A DNA stretch of 64,000 nucleotides, taken from assembly GCF_010993775.1 (NCBI RefSeq), contig NZ_WOTO01000035.1, positions 1 to 64,000 on the forward strand, given 5' to 3'. The notes under the pieces were generated by a model. That model saw only the letters and a list, made by a program, of their open reading frames with translations, was not told the origin of the DNA and ran no database searches. This DNA is from Fodinicola feengrottensis. Its GTDB lineage: Bacteria; Actinomycetota; Actinomycetes; Mycobacteriales; HKI-0501. How positions within the stretch are numbered: position 1 is the first letter of the stretch; each line of letters starts with the position of its first letter. Shown here piece by piece: positions 19,063 through 28,237 of this stretch. The position numbers were made by a program, and so were the translations under genes.

Positions 19063-19130
19063 CGGATTCTCCTCAGACTGTCGCGCTCATGACTACAGTG
19101 CCCATCGGATTCTCCTCAGACTGTCGCGCT
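19045..19130. repeat. 43-bp perfect tandem duplication at a gene junction
   Basis: The units 19045-19087 and 19088-19130 are identical. On the minus strand each contains the end of the DoxX frame (SATV and stop), the GAGGAG ribosome site, and the first six codons of the DHFR-like gene (MGTVVM). The duplication therefore inserts a 10-codon mini-frame, MGTVVMSATV, with its own ribosome site between the two genes. Confidence 0.9.
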
Positions 19131-19511
19131 ACGGATGGCGCCGCGGGGTTCGACGGCGTACGGCCCGAAACGGGCGAAGGCCACCAGGGCCGCGAAGATA
19201 CCGAGAACGACCGGAAGAACGGCGCTCGCGGGCTGGCCGATGGCGATGTCGGTGATCGTTGCACCGACCATGGTCAGCACCAGTCCGGCGGCGGCGATGG
19301 GGGTCAAAACCGGCATGATCCGCGTTGCTGCCGGCAGGATCAGGCCGATCGCGTCCGGTACCTCAGCAGCGCCGGCGAGTTTCATCAAAACGACGGGTAC
19401 GCCCGGAGCCATCAGCTGGAAGTCGCTTGCTGGTGTCAACAACTTGCCTCCGCCTGCGAAGAGAAATGCGATCGCCAAGAGAGCCGAGGCGATCCATACC
19501 GCGATTTTCAT
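19116..19511 (-). CDS. DoxX-family membrane protein
   Basis: 131-residue integral membrane protein with four predicted helices: AVWIASALLAIAFLFAGGGK, MKLAGAAEVPDAIGLILPAA, LTPIAAAGLVLTMVGATITD and AVLPVVLGIFAALVAFARFG. ATG 19511 is chosen because GGAGAA sits eight bases upstream; an ATG at 19523 is also in frame. DoxX proteins are linked to redox or thiosulfate metabolism and often neighbour reductases, as here. The stop overlaps the ribosome site of the DHFR-like gene. Confidence 0.88.
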   Translation of the reverse strand: MKIAVWIASALLAIAFLFAGGGKLLTPASDFQLMAPGVPVVLMKLAGAAEVPDAIGLILPAATRIMPVLTPIAAAGLVLTMVGATITDIAIGQPASAVLPVVLGIFAALVAFARFGPYAVEPRGAIRSATV

Positions 19512-19731
19512 AGTGTTCTCCATCCGCTTCGATCTGACCTGGCACGGGCGGGGTTCGCCCGTGCGCCGCCACTGTCGCTCGACCGACGTGGCCATCGGCA
19601 GTGCTCCTCGGCATCGACCATCTGGACAAACTGCATGAGGGTGACGTGCAGATTGCACAAGTCGCCCGATGTTGGTGCGAGTGCGCCGCTTTGTCCCCTG
19701 GGAGACGGTCGCGCCGTGTCATCCTGGGCCA

Positions 19732-21702
19732 ATGGACGGTCCCGTGCGAAGCGGCGAGCACAACCCGGGATCAGACGTACGTCCGACCGGCCTGCGAGCC
19801 CGTTCGATCGTCATGGTGGTGCTTGGCTGCGGTGCTGTCGCTCAGGTCGCCGACGCCAACCCGCACCCGTCCTACGCGTACGTGCCGTTTGTGCTCGTGC
19901 TCTACCTGTTGCCGTTCTGGTACGCCAGTGGCCGGCGCCGGGAGGTCTGGACCAGGTACGCGTGGGGCCTGCTGCTGCTCCAGGCGGTAGTGACCTGCCT
20001 GCCGTTCGCGATTTTCGGTCACAACTGGGTCGGTGGTGCGTCGGCCCTACTCGGCGGCCTGGTGCTCCTGGTTGTCCCGGGAGGGCGCGGATGGCTGTTC
20101 TTCGCGGGTCTGGCCGCGCTCGACATCTCCTGCTGGCTGTTGGTCGGACTGCCGTACGAGCCGGCTGTCAACGCGGTCGGGGTGGTTGTTGATCAGCTTC
20201 ACCTTCCACGGCCTGACCCTGTACAGCCTGACCCGGTTGGCCGATCTCGTCGATCGCCTCGACGCGACCCGGACCGCCTTGGCCGAAGCTACCGTGACGC
20301 GGTTGCGGCTGGCGGCGACGGAGCGCGTCAGTACGGTGATCGTGCAACGGCTGAACGAACTCACCGTGCTGGCTGAGAAGGCAGTGCGGGCTGGTTCAGC
20401 CGACGACGCGCGGCATCATCTCGCGGCTGCCGGCCACGTCGCTCGGCAGGCAAGCGCGGACGCCAGACGCCTCGTCGTGGCGTTGCCCGAGACGCAGGCA
20501 GCATCCCCGAACGGTCCACAGTGTCGGCCGGTGTCTCACCGGCCCTCACCCGCGCCGTGAACACGGCCGTCACGGTCTGCTTCGCCGGCACCTTCCTGCT
20601 CAACGTCGTGTTTCCCGGTGAGGTGCCGCACCACAGCTGGGGTGTCGTGGCCATGGCGGTCGTGGTCGCGGCGGCCGTGATCGCGCTCCAGTGGAGACAC
20701 GTCTGGTTCAGCGTCGTCGCGGCCCAACCGCTGCCTCGACCGCTGGGCTGGCCGTGGACGCTCGCAGCCCAGGCGGCTCTGTGCCTGGTGCTGTATGTAT
20801 CCGGCCGCGGGTGCCGGCAGCATCGGCCTGCTCGCCTTCCCCTGCGCCAGTGGTCTTCTCTTGATCAGGCACTGGACCCGGTGGCTGGGCTTCGCCGCCA
20901 TCGTCGTCGGCGTACCCATCCTGACCCTGCTCAACCCCGCCGATCTGCTGTCGTGGGGACACATCGTGAGCTGGTCGATTTATGCCGCCGCCACCGAGGC
21001 CAGCGCCTGCCTCCTCATTTACGGACTCGCGCAGTTCACTCGCGCCTCGGCACTCCTTGAGGACGTACGACGCGAGCTCGCCGACGGTGCGGCTGCCGGC
21101 GAGCACCTGCGGCTCGCCCGCGACACCCACGACACTCTCGGGCTCGGGCTGTCCACCGTTGCGTTGAAGACCGATCTCGCGGCGGCTCTGCTGGATCGCG
21201 ACCCCGCTCGGGCACGCCACGAGATAGCGCAGCTGATGTACGTCGCAGGCGGTGTCAGACGGGACGCGCTCGCCGTCACGACCGGACAGATCCACCTCAA
21301 CCTTGAACGCGAACTCGACGGCGCCGTGCACACACACTGCGCGCGGCAGGCATCACCACCACTATCGACCGGCAGAACTGCACACTGGCTCCGCCGGCTT
21401 GCGCTGCCTTCGCCGCGGTGACACGCGAAGCGGTCACCAACGTGCTGCGGCACAGCCAGGCCACGACGTGCACGATCACGCTGACCGCCGGCAACGGCGG
21501 CCGTACCCTCGCCATCACCAATGACGGGAGCGGCGATCTCCGAGCGTCAGGACAGGGATTGACCAACATGACGCAGCGAATCGAGGCGCTCGGCGGCGCA
21601 GTCCGTACGTACGCGAAAGACGGTGAATTCACGGTGACAGCCGTTGTTCCCCAACTCGCGACGAGTTACTCCCCGTCGGCACCGGCAGCGGTCGGCGCAT
21701 GA
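19732..21702 (+). CDS. Sensor histidine kinase (HisKA_3/DesK type), several frameshifts, apparently two sensor modules
   Basis: Membrane kinase reading across four or more frame breaks. First module 19732-20520: helices PSYAYVPFVLVLYLLPFWYA, LLLLQAVVTCLPFAIF and LLGGLVLLVVPGG, then after a shift near 20185 a helical segment LRLAATERVSTVIVQRLNEL. Second module from about 20521: TVCFAGTFLLNVVFP and AVVVAAAVIALQW, then after a shift near 20805 GLLAFPCASGLLLIRHW. The phospho-acceptor His is in LARDTHDTLGLGLSTVALK; after a shift near 21335, EAVTNVLRHSQATTC is the N-box of the ATPase domain. It overlaps the response regulator. Two adjacent genes (start GTG 20521) instead of one is possible. Confidence 0.72.
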
Positions 21703-22307
21703 TCCGCATCCTGCTCGCCGAGGACACCGCGATACTGCGCGACACCCTCGCAGCGGTCCTCAACCTCCAAGACGACATGGAGGTCACGGCCGAGGTCGCC
21801 ACCGGCGATCGCATTGTCACAGCCGCCCGCCAGTACAAACCCGATGTGGCGCTCCTGGACATCGACCTGCCCGGAGTCGACGGCCTGACTGCCGCGGCGG
21901 TCCTGCACGACCAGCTGCCCGAATGCCGCGTACTGATCCTGACCGCGCTTGCCGTGCCCGCCAACCTGCGTATCGCCCTGGAGGCTCACGTCGCCGCCTT
22001 CTTCCTCGCCAAAGACACCCCCGCCGCCGAACTGATCCACGCGATCCGCATCGTCGCCGCCGACGGCCGCGTCATCGATCCGGCCCTCGCGCTGGCCACC
22101 CTCCAAGCTCGGCCCAGTCCCCTGACCGACCGCGAAACGGACGTGTTGCGGCTGCACTCCGAGGGGCTCGATCCACGTGAAATCGCCTCTCAGCTCTACC
22201 TGTCGTACGGAACAGTCAGGAACTACCTGGCCTCCGCGTCCGACAAACTCGGCGCCCGCAACCGCATCCACGCCATCAAGATCGCCACCGAGAACCAGTG
22301 GCTATAG
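21699..22307 (+). CDS. Response regulator, NarL/LuxR type
   Basis: 202-residue DNA-binding response regulator, intact. Receiver: MIRILLAEDTAILRDTLAAV, phospho-acceptor Asp in VALLDIDLPGVDG, conserved Thr in ILTALA and Lys in LAKD. LuxR-type output domain: PLTDRETDVLRLHSEGLDPR and EIASQLYLSYGTVRNYLASA. Its ATG overlaps the stop of the upstream sensor kinase, so they form a two-component pair. Target genes are unknown. Confidence 0.94.
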   Translation: MIRILLAEDTAILRDTLAAVLNLQDDMEVTAEVATGDRIVTAARQYKPDVALLDIDLPGVDGLTAAAVLHDQLPECRVLILTALAVPANLRIALEAHVAAFFLAKDTPAAELIHAIRIVAADGRVIDPALALATLQARPSPLTDRETDVLRLHSEGLDPREIASQLYLSYGTVRNYLASASDKLGARNRIHAIKIATENQWL

Positions 22308-22399
22308 GAGAGCCTTGGAGTCCCTAGCCGCTGCGTAGTTGGGCAGTTCGATGCCGTTGATCGCGCGTTCGACCAGCGCGGTGGGTGCTTCCATATTGG

Positions 22400-22554
22400 G
22401 CTCCGGACTCGGCTCGGCATCCGCCGGCGAACTGTTCCTGGAGTCGCCAGCTGAGATCGATCGCCTCAACGCTGTATACGACCATCTTCGTACACTGTCG
22501 ATGTCACCGGCAGAGTCGGTGAAGTTGATAAAGGAGCACGCAAGTGGAACCTAA
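22400..22554 (+). pseudogene. C-terminal remnant of a helix-turn-helix/DUF5753 regulator
   Basis: LFLESPAEIDRLNAVYDHLR and SMSPAESVKLIKEH match the last 40 residues of Scr1-type XRE regulators, which in actinobacteria precede a DUF397 gene, as here: the stop overlaps the DUF397 start at 22544. The helix-turn-helix and most of the DUF5753 domain are missing; the sequence left of about 22400 is unrelated. Confidence 0.65.
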
Positions 22555-22737
22555 CGTCTGGATTACATCCAGCCGGTCGGGCAACAACGGGCAGTGTGTC
22601 GAGGTACGCAATGCCAGCACTCACGTCGATGTCCGTGACAGCAAAATCGAGCGGGTGGCATGCTCACCGTCTCGGCCGACACCTGGAAGACCTTCACCCG
22701 TGGCCTCTGTGACGGCACTCTGTCGACCGACGACTAG
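22544..22737 (+). CDS. DUF397 domain protein (one frameshift)
   Basis: Small actinobacterial protein usually paired with an XRE/DUF5753 regulator. WITSSRSGNNGQCVEV and HVDVRDSK are the signature. After a one-base shift near 22653 the second half reads GGMLTVSADTWKTFTRGL and ends with stop 22737, about 64 residues in all. DUF397 proteins work with their partner regulator in developmental or toxin-antitoxin-like control; with the partner truncated this one is probably an orphan. Confidence 0.82.
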
Positions 22738-22757
22738 CCAACCTCACGACGCAACGA

Positions 22758-22787
22758 AGCGCCCTGGTCGAACCTGACCAGGGCGCT
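22758..22787 (+). terminator. Strong stem-loop after the DUF397 gene
   Basis: AGCGCCCTGGTC and its exact complement GACCAGGGCGCT form a 12-bp stem with a 6-base loop. There is no long U-tract (GTTACATATT follows). It isolates the next gene from the DUF397 transcript. Confidence 0.75.
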
Positions 22788-22810
22788 GTTACATATTGTG
22801 ACGATCTGCT

Positions 22811-22842
22811 GACAGTTGGCATACTTACTGGCAGACTGCCAG
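22811..22842 (+). promoter_or_regulatory. Promoter region with CTGGCA-GAC-TGCCAG palindrome
   Basis: A TTGGCA box (22816-22821) and the 6-bp-arm palindrome CTGGCA/TGCCAG at 22828-22842 lie just before the split gene, between the terminator and its start. The palindrome overlaps where a -10 region would be, suggesting an operator. Inferred only. Confidence 0.4.
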
Positions 22843-22868
22843 CTATGCCGGAGTCATGGGAAGAGTCC

Positions 22869-25800
22869 ATGGCCAAACTTCAGCGTATCCAGAACCGCTA
22901 TAAGGGCATGGTCCTTGGCCAGGAACGCAACGACTGGACGAACCGCACTGCGAGTGACCTGCAACGTGGCGTTCGGTCGGTGTGGTCACCTCGACAACAG
23001 CAATGGATACAGCCGTTCTGCATGAGCGCTCTCATCTGTACCGACCAGGCTGGCGACAACGAACAGCGCCTGATCACGGCCTCTGGTGACTACGGCCGTA
23101 TCCCTGACGAGCTGGTGGACATCGTCGAGGCTTACGGCTTCCAGACTGTGCCGCTTGACAACGAGCGACTACATGCCGAAGCCCGCGGTGTCCGGTGGGT
23201 GGATCTCAACGGCCTGAAGCTCCAGTCGATTAGCGCCGGTTTTGATGTCTGCTACGACTGTGAGTGCGCGCCACGAGGCGCTGCTGTATCGGATGGGGGT
23301 GAGAGACCATCCATCTCTTCGTCATCGTAGTGGCGGAGTGAAGCTGGAGGCAGCCTGAGCCGAGGGTCGTCGGTGAGGGTGGGAGCAGCCTCGACAAAGT
23401 CGCGTCGGCTCGGTACTGCCGGATGGGCCGGGCGTGGTGAGCAAGACGGGAAGGTATACGCGAGGAACCGGTGTTGTTACGCCTCTTAACATGGCGCCAG
23501 CTCAAATCCGGTGGATACGGGCTGGAACGCGGCGCGCACCCACCTTTTGCGGGTGGGGAACTCCTTGTCTGGGTCTTCGCAGTCTGGGCGGGAGGCCATG
23601 GTGAATTGTCTACGGCGTAGCCGTGGCGATGCCGCAGGGGCAAAGCCGGGTGCCTAACCCGTCAACCGAACAGCAGTGAACGTGGGAACCGTCCGTGACC
23701 GCTCCGCGCCAAGCCTTCGACCAGAGGGTCGGGGTGCGGATAGGTCCGATGCCGACCGAAGGCGCGGATGGGGCGGAGCCGCCGTAGTACTCCGAGCCGG
23801 GGAAAGCCTGGCGCATGGGGAAGGGCGGCAGCGTGTCAGTTAGGGAGGGAATGCAATGTCCGAAGACGTGTCGGTGAATACCGGCGCTGTGTTGTGGCCG
23901 GATCCCGATTCGGCTCGCGGCACGGTACGGAGGATGCAGACCAAACTGCACCATTGGGCGGGAGAACGTTTCCTCTCGCCGGTTTGGTGACCTGTCAACC
24001 TCAACCTCGTCTACGCTCCAGCGTTTCTTATGTACGCGTGGGAACGCGTGTCCAACAACGCTGGGGCGAGGACTCCGGGTGTCGACAAGGCCACCGTGGC
24101 CTGGATCGAGACTCGGGTCGGGGTCGGGGAGTTCTTGGGCTATATCCGTGACTCGCTGAAATCCGGTGAGTTCCGGCCGATCGAAGTACGACAGGTCATG
24201 ATCCCCAAGGGGACGACCGGGAAAGTCCGGAAACTCGGGATTCCCACTGTCGCCGATCGCGTAGTCCAGGCAAGCCTCAAAGCGGTGCTGGAGCCCATCT
24301 TCGAGGCGGATTTCCAACCGTGCTCGTATGGCTTTCGCCCGAACCGGCGCGCACACGACGCTGTTGCCGAGATTCATCTTTTCGCCACCAACCCCAGGAA
24401 TTACCACTGGATATTGGAGGCGGACATCAAAGCCTGTTTCGATGAAATATCGCATACGGCTTTGATGTGTCGCCTACGGGCGAGAATCAAGGACAAGAGA
24501 GTCTGCGCGCTGGTGAAGGCCTTCCTGAAGTCCGGGGTCATGACGACGTCCGGCGATCGGGAAGAAACAGTGACCGGGACCCCGCAGGGCGGAATCCTCT
24601 CTCCGCTGCTGGCGAACATCGCCTTGTCCGCGCTGGACGAGCACTTTGCCCAGCAATGGCACCGGGAGATGGGAACCGCATACCAGCGGAGCAAACGCAG
24701 ACGTAATGGCCTCGGCGTGTGGAGACTCATTCGCTATGCGGACGATTTTGTCCTCATGGTGGACGGGCAGCGCCACCACGCCGAGACACTGCGGGAGGAG
24801 GTGGCAGCTGTACTCGACCTTCTGGGGTTACAGCTGGCACCGGAGAAAACCCGTGTTGTCCATATCGATGAGGGCTTCGACTTCCTCGGCTTCCACATCC
24901 GTCGGGCGTGTCATGCCAAGTGTGTAAGCCGGAGGTGTACCAAGATCGACTGGCCTGTTGGTTGGTCGGAAGGGACACCGTATGACTCGGAACATTTCGT
25001 CTCGTCGTGTGATGATGAGACGGCGGCTGCGCGGCTGACGGGGGCGCTCTCGACCGCGACGATCGATGCTCTACTAGCGGACGCGAAGGCCACTGGGACG
25101 CCGGTAGACGGGGCGAACGGTCTGCTGAACCAGATGACCAAGGCGGTGCTGGATCGGACGTTGCAGGTCGAGATGAGCGACCACCTGGGCTATGAGCACG
25201 GCGCGCCGGAGGGACGCGGGTCCGGCAACTCCCGGAACGGGCTAACCCGCAAGACCGTGTCCACGCTCAGCGGCCCGGTCCAGATCGAGGTGCCGCGGGA
25301 CCGGAACGGGACGTTCGAGCCCACGATCGTACCCAAACGTGCCCGTCGTTTGGGGAATATCGATGACATGATCCTGTCTTTGTACTCGCGAGGAATGACA
25401 ACTCGTGACATCGAGGCGCATTTACTTGAAATATATGGAGTAAACGCGTCCCGGGAGTTGATCTCGAACATCACCGACGTGGTCGTCGACGAGATCAAGC
25501 TGTGGCAGTCACGGCCGCTGGACGAGGTCTACCCGATCCTCTACATCGACGGGATCCGGGTCCGAATCAAGGACAACGGCGTGGTCACCACCAAGGTCGC
25601 GTACCTGGCCATCGGAGTGGACGTGGACGGCCGCAAACACTCCCTCGGATGCTGGATCCAGGACACCGAGGGAGCCAAGTTCTGGGCCAAGGTCCTGACG
25701 GACTTGCGCAACCGCGGCGTGCGGGACATCCTCATCGCGTGCTGCGACGGGCTGACCGGGCTCCCGGACGCGATCCGCTCAATCTTCCCTGACACCGTAG

Positions 25801-27065
25801 TGCAAACCTGCGTCGTGCACGTCATCCGCAACGCCATGCGGTTCGTGTCCTACAAGGACCGCAAACCACTGGCCGCGTCGATGCGCGAGATCTATACCGC
25901 GCCCACCCTGGAGGCCGCCGAGCTCGCCCGCGACGCGTTCGCCAAGACCCACGGCAAACAATACCCCGGAGCCGTCGACGTGTGGAACAACGCCTGGAAC
26001 GACTTCACCCCCTTCCTGGACTACCCCGCAGAACTCCGGAAAATTGTCTACACCACCAACCAAATCGAATCCATCAACTTCCAACTCCGCAAAATCACCA
26101 AAAACCGCGGACACTTCCCCGACAAAGACGCAGCCATGAAACTCATCTACCTCGGACTACGCAACATCTCCACCCAACGCGGCGGAGCCTCAGGAACAGG
26201 CACCTGGGGCTGGAAAATAGCACTCAACACCCTCACCCAACTATTCCCCGGCCGCCTAACATTCTGATATAATAAGACAAGTAAGCCAATCACCTCCGGC
26301 TTACACAGAAATCGTGACAGGCTCCATCCGTCGGATGCGCAAACCAGGAACGCAGAAGCAGTACGTCTACACCATCCCGTCCAAGAAGGCCATCGCGTCG
26401 ATCAAGGGCAAGGTAAAGGCCAAGACGTACAGGTCAACCCGGCACATGGACCTGGATGAACTGCTCGTCAGTCTCAACCGGACATTGAAGGGATGGGCGA
26501 ACTATTTCCGACACGGCGTGTCTGCGGCTGTATTCAACGCGATCGACAGCTTCACATGGAAGCGGATCATGCGCTGGATACGTGCCAAGTACGCAGGCAA
26601 ACACCAGCTCGGAATGACCGAACTCCGCCGCCGGTTCTGCGACAGAGGATGGCGATTCGCCCACAACGGGACCATCTTCAGCGGCGCATCCAGCGTCGCC
26701 ATCACACGTTACCGCTACCGCGGCAACACCATCGCAACCCCATGGTCCCCCAAACCAGCAGCCACCAACGGCTAACCAGTGGCCAAGACACGCGGAGAGC
26801 CCGATGCCGGGAGACCGGCACGTCGGGTTCGGAGGGCGGCGCAGGGAAACGGACCGGTGGCCACATCGGCACCGCGCCCTGTGCCGACCCTACCGACCTC
26901 TGTTCGGCGCACGGTGTCAGACCAAGCACCATGACCAAACGGCAACGTGAAGCCAACAAGCGTCAGGGACCACCGCCGCCAGGGTTGAACCCCTGGAGCC
27001 CACTGATCCACCGAAACCACCGAAAGGCCCGAGCATATGACTGCCAGCCGCCTGCGCACTCTTGA
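22869..27065 (+). CDS. Unknown protein, gene split by a group II intron (parts 22869-23263 and 26894-27065)
   Basis: Part 1 begins MAKLQRIQNRYKGMVLGQER (an in-frame ATG at 22845 is also possible) and includes RLITASGDYGRIPDELVDIV, then GLKLQSISAGFDVCYDC. The intron begins at GTGCG (23264), two bases into a codon. Joining 23263 to 26894 keeps the frame and gives DLCSAHGVRPSTMTKRQREA. The junction forms a Cys/His cluster, CYDC then DDLCSAH, that could bind zinc. About 188 residues. The printed end is at 27065; a one-base shift near 26990 would instead end it at 27040, PPKPPKGPSI, in an ATGA overlap with 27037. I do not recognise the family. Confidence 0.65.
24904..26324 (+). mobile_element. IS256-family insertion sequence, 1,421 bp
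   Basis: The left end starts GGGCGTGTCA and contains TGTGTAAGCCGGAGGTG; the right end has the complement CACCTCCGGCTTACACA and finishes TGACAGGCTC, so the terminal repeats are imperfect over about 35 bp. The 8-bp direct repeat CATCCGTC flanks it at 24896-24903 and 26325-26332. Excision with one repeat copy restores the intron reverse-transcriptase frame (GFHIRR|MRKPGTQ). It carries one transposase gene. Confidence 0.92.
24982..26267 (+). CDS. IS256-family transposase
   Basis: Mutator-type DDE transposase, about 425 residues. The open frame has no canonical start of its own; ATG 24982 (MTRNISSR) is one base out of register, with the shift near 25003. Core features: HLGYEHGAPEGRGSGNSRNG, LYSRGMTTRDIEAHLLEIYG, first Asp in PILYIDGIRVRIKD, second Asp in ILIACCDGLTGLPDAI, the CxxH motif TCVVHVIRNAMRF, and the catalytic Glu in TTNQIESINFQLRK. 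The C-terminus WGWKIALNTLTQLFPGRLTF is intact. It appears recent and potentially active. Confidence 0.9.
26797..26830 (+). ncRNA. Group II intron domain V
   Basis: A 34-nt hairpin beginning GAGCCCGATG and ending CGTCGGGTTC, with a GCCGG-GAGA-CCGGC tip. It matches the catalytic domain V fold: AGC/GTT triad base, two-nucleotide bulge and tetraloop. It lies 21 bases after the reverse-transcriptase stop, as expected, and is followed by a domain VI-like hairpin. Confidence 0.88.
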
Positions 27066-27468
27066 TGTTGACCTCTGGCAGCGGTTGCATGCCAGTAGCG
27101 AAACCATCCAACGGCATGTGGTCGCAACCTTGATCCACATGGTGATGGACGAAGCCCCCGTCACCTCTGGCCGCGAGCAAGTTGAAACTGCCTTGGCCGC
27201 CGGCGCCTTCGGTGATAGCGAGTTGCGTACTTGGCTCCAACAGACTGCCGATGCTGTGGCCGCCGCTAGTTATGAAGCTGACGAACTTGACCACGACCAG
27301 GTGGAAGCCAGACGACTGACACGACAGATGACCGGGTACAAGGCTGCCTACCTTGCCCTTGATGTCGATCCGGCCAAAGCTGCTGGTGAAGTGGCGTATG
27401 AGGCGATGGTGTTACTGGGGCAATCTCCGACAGGTCATACTATCCAGCAGCTTCTCAACGTGAATTAG
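27037..27468 (+). CDS. Unknown protein, 143 aa, partner of the intron-split gene
   Basis: Intact, helical and acidic. It opens MTASRLRTLDVDLWQRLHAS and contains VVATLIHMVMDEAPVTSGRE, LRTWLQQTADAVAAASYEAD and VAYEAMVLLGQSPTGHTIQQ. No catalytic motif or membrane segment is visible. Its start overlaps the end of the second exon (ATGA if the shift near 26990 is real), so its expression depends on the same transcript and probably on translation through the spliced exon junction. I do not recognise the family. Confidence 0.65.
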   Translation: MTASRLRTLDVDLWQRLHASSETIQRHVVATLIHMVMDEAPVTSGREQVETALAAGAFGDSELRTWLQQTADAVAAASYEADELDHDQVEARRLTRQMTGYKAAYLALDVDPAKAAGEVAYEAMVLLGQSPTGHTIQQLLNVN

Positions 27469-27626
27469 CATCGATGATAACGTGCACTATAAACGTTTGT
27501 TGACAAATGAGAGAATTGATGTGACTATGTAGTAGGCAATAATAACTATATATACACATCGTAACTGGTCAGGCGATTTCCTGCGTGTCTCCGGGGTTTC
27601 GTGTTTTATGGTTGGATAATTGGTTT
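27469..27626. other. AT-rich spacer
   Basis: Markedly AT-rich for this genome (ACTATATATACACATCG and AGTAGGCAATAATAACTA), with no gene. It joins the end of the 143-aa gene to the IS66 fragment, and probably marks an insertion boundary or foreign DNA. Confidence 0.5.
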
Positions 27627-27990
27627 GTGGCGAGGTCGACGTATGACCAGCTTGTGGAGTTGGTTGCTGAGCAGGCTGAGCAGATCGCGTTGTTGAAGGC
27701 TGAGAATGTGGCGCTTCGTGAGCGTGTCGCGGAGTTGGAGCGGCGGTTGGATCAGAATTCTCGTAATTCGTCTCGTCCGCCGTCATCGGATGGATTGGGC
27801 AAGCCGGCGCCGAGGTCGTTGCGGGGCAAGTCTGGTCGCAAACCGGATGGGCAGCGCGGGCATCATGGTCAGACATTGGAGCAGGTGGGCGATCCAGACG
27901 AGGTGATTCGCCATGAACTCGCGGCGTGTGGTGGTTGCGGTGGGGATCTGGTTGATGCTGTGCAGGCTGGTGTAGAACGTCGTGTGGTGT
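27627..27990 (+). mobile_element. IS66-family transposase N-terminal fragment
   Basis: A leucine-zipper-like helix (LVELVAEQAEQIALLKAENV, ALRERVAELERRLDQ) leads to NSRNSSRPPSSDGLGKP, SGRKPDGQRGHHGQTLEQVG and the IS66 zinc-finger HELAACGGCGGDL. This is the first 120-130 residues of an IS66 TnpC transposase (usually about 500). It breaks off after VERRVV where recombinase-like sequence begins. No catalytic domain remains. Start GTG 27627 is probable. Confidence 0.8.
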
Positions 27991-28175
27991 GCTCTGTGTC
28001 GCGCCTTGAACGATCAAGGTAAACGTTTGCTCAACCAAGGTCTGTTCGAGCGGCTGTTGCTGTCCGTGGACGGTGATCATCGTGCCGTCGTGAGTGATTA
28101 CAAGCTCACACCGCCGGCCAGAGAGCTTGCTTCCTTGGTGCCCAAGTCAAACGGTTCCACCACTGGTGGAACCGT
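27991..28175 (+). pseudogene. C-terminal remnant of a serine recombinase
   Basis: LNDQGKRLLNQGLFERLLLS followed by VDGDHRAVVSDYKLTPPARE resembles the end of large serine recombinases, where RRLLNQALFxR and a short beta segment precede a low-complexity tail. Only about 60 residues survive, directly fused to the IS66 fragment. It ends about 60 bases from the 3' end of tRNA-Arg, so it may be the leftover integrase of an element once inserted at that tRNA. Moderately certain. Confidence 0.5.
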
Positions 28176-28237
28176 GACCGTACCGATGTTGCTTGGATGT
28201 GCGCACGATGACGAAGTTTCTAATACCGACTCTATGG

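Larger units (their letters stand above)
23856..26775 (+). pseudogene. ltrA: Group II intron reverse transcriptase/maturase, interrupted by IS256
   Basis: Reverse transcriptase and splicing factor of the intron. ATG 23856 follows AGGGAGGGA; MSEDVSVNTGAVLWPDPDSA opens it. Shifts occur near 23966 and 24000. Catalytic core: NAGARTPGVDKATVAWIE, KLGIPTVADRVVQ, LEADIKACFDEI, GTPQGGILSPLLANIAL, and the polymerase motif RYADDFVLMV. IS256 splits it after GFHIRR at 24903; it resumes at 26333 with MRKPGTQKQYVYTIPSKKAI, then the maturase domain LNRTLKGWANYFRHGVS and WKRIMRWIRAKY. No HNH endonuclease domain follows. About 496 residues without the insertion; inactive as it stands. Confidence 0.9.
23264..26893 (+). 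mobile_element. Group II intron, itself interrupted by an IS256-family element
   Basis: Self-splicing retroelement. The 5' end GTGCG at 23264 fits GUGYG; domain V is at 26797-26830; a domain VI-like hairpin leads to a CTAC 3' end at 26893. The reverse-transcriptase gene starts at 23856 in domain IV. Removing the 1,421-bp insertion element and one copy of its 8-bp target duplication leaves an intron of about 2.2 kb, a normal size. Exon joining restores a reading frame across the host gene. A decayed relative lies at 9155-9364. Confidence 0.85.

Noticed and set aside
22302-22394. Minus-strand 30-codon frame (MEAPTALVERAINGIELPNY...)
   Set aside because: Protein-like composition, but no ribosome site, family or partner; too short to support.
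24904-26324. IS ends placed at the TGTGTAAG repeats
   Set aside because: Flanks there share no target duplication; moving out to GGGCGTGTCA/TGACAGGCTC gives the 8-bp CATCCGTC repeat and restores the RT frame.
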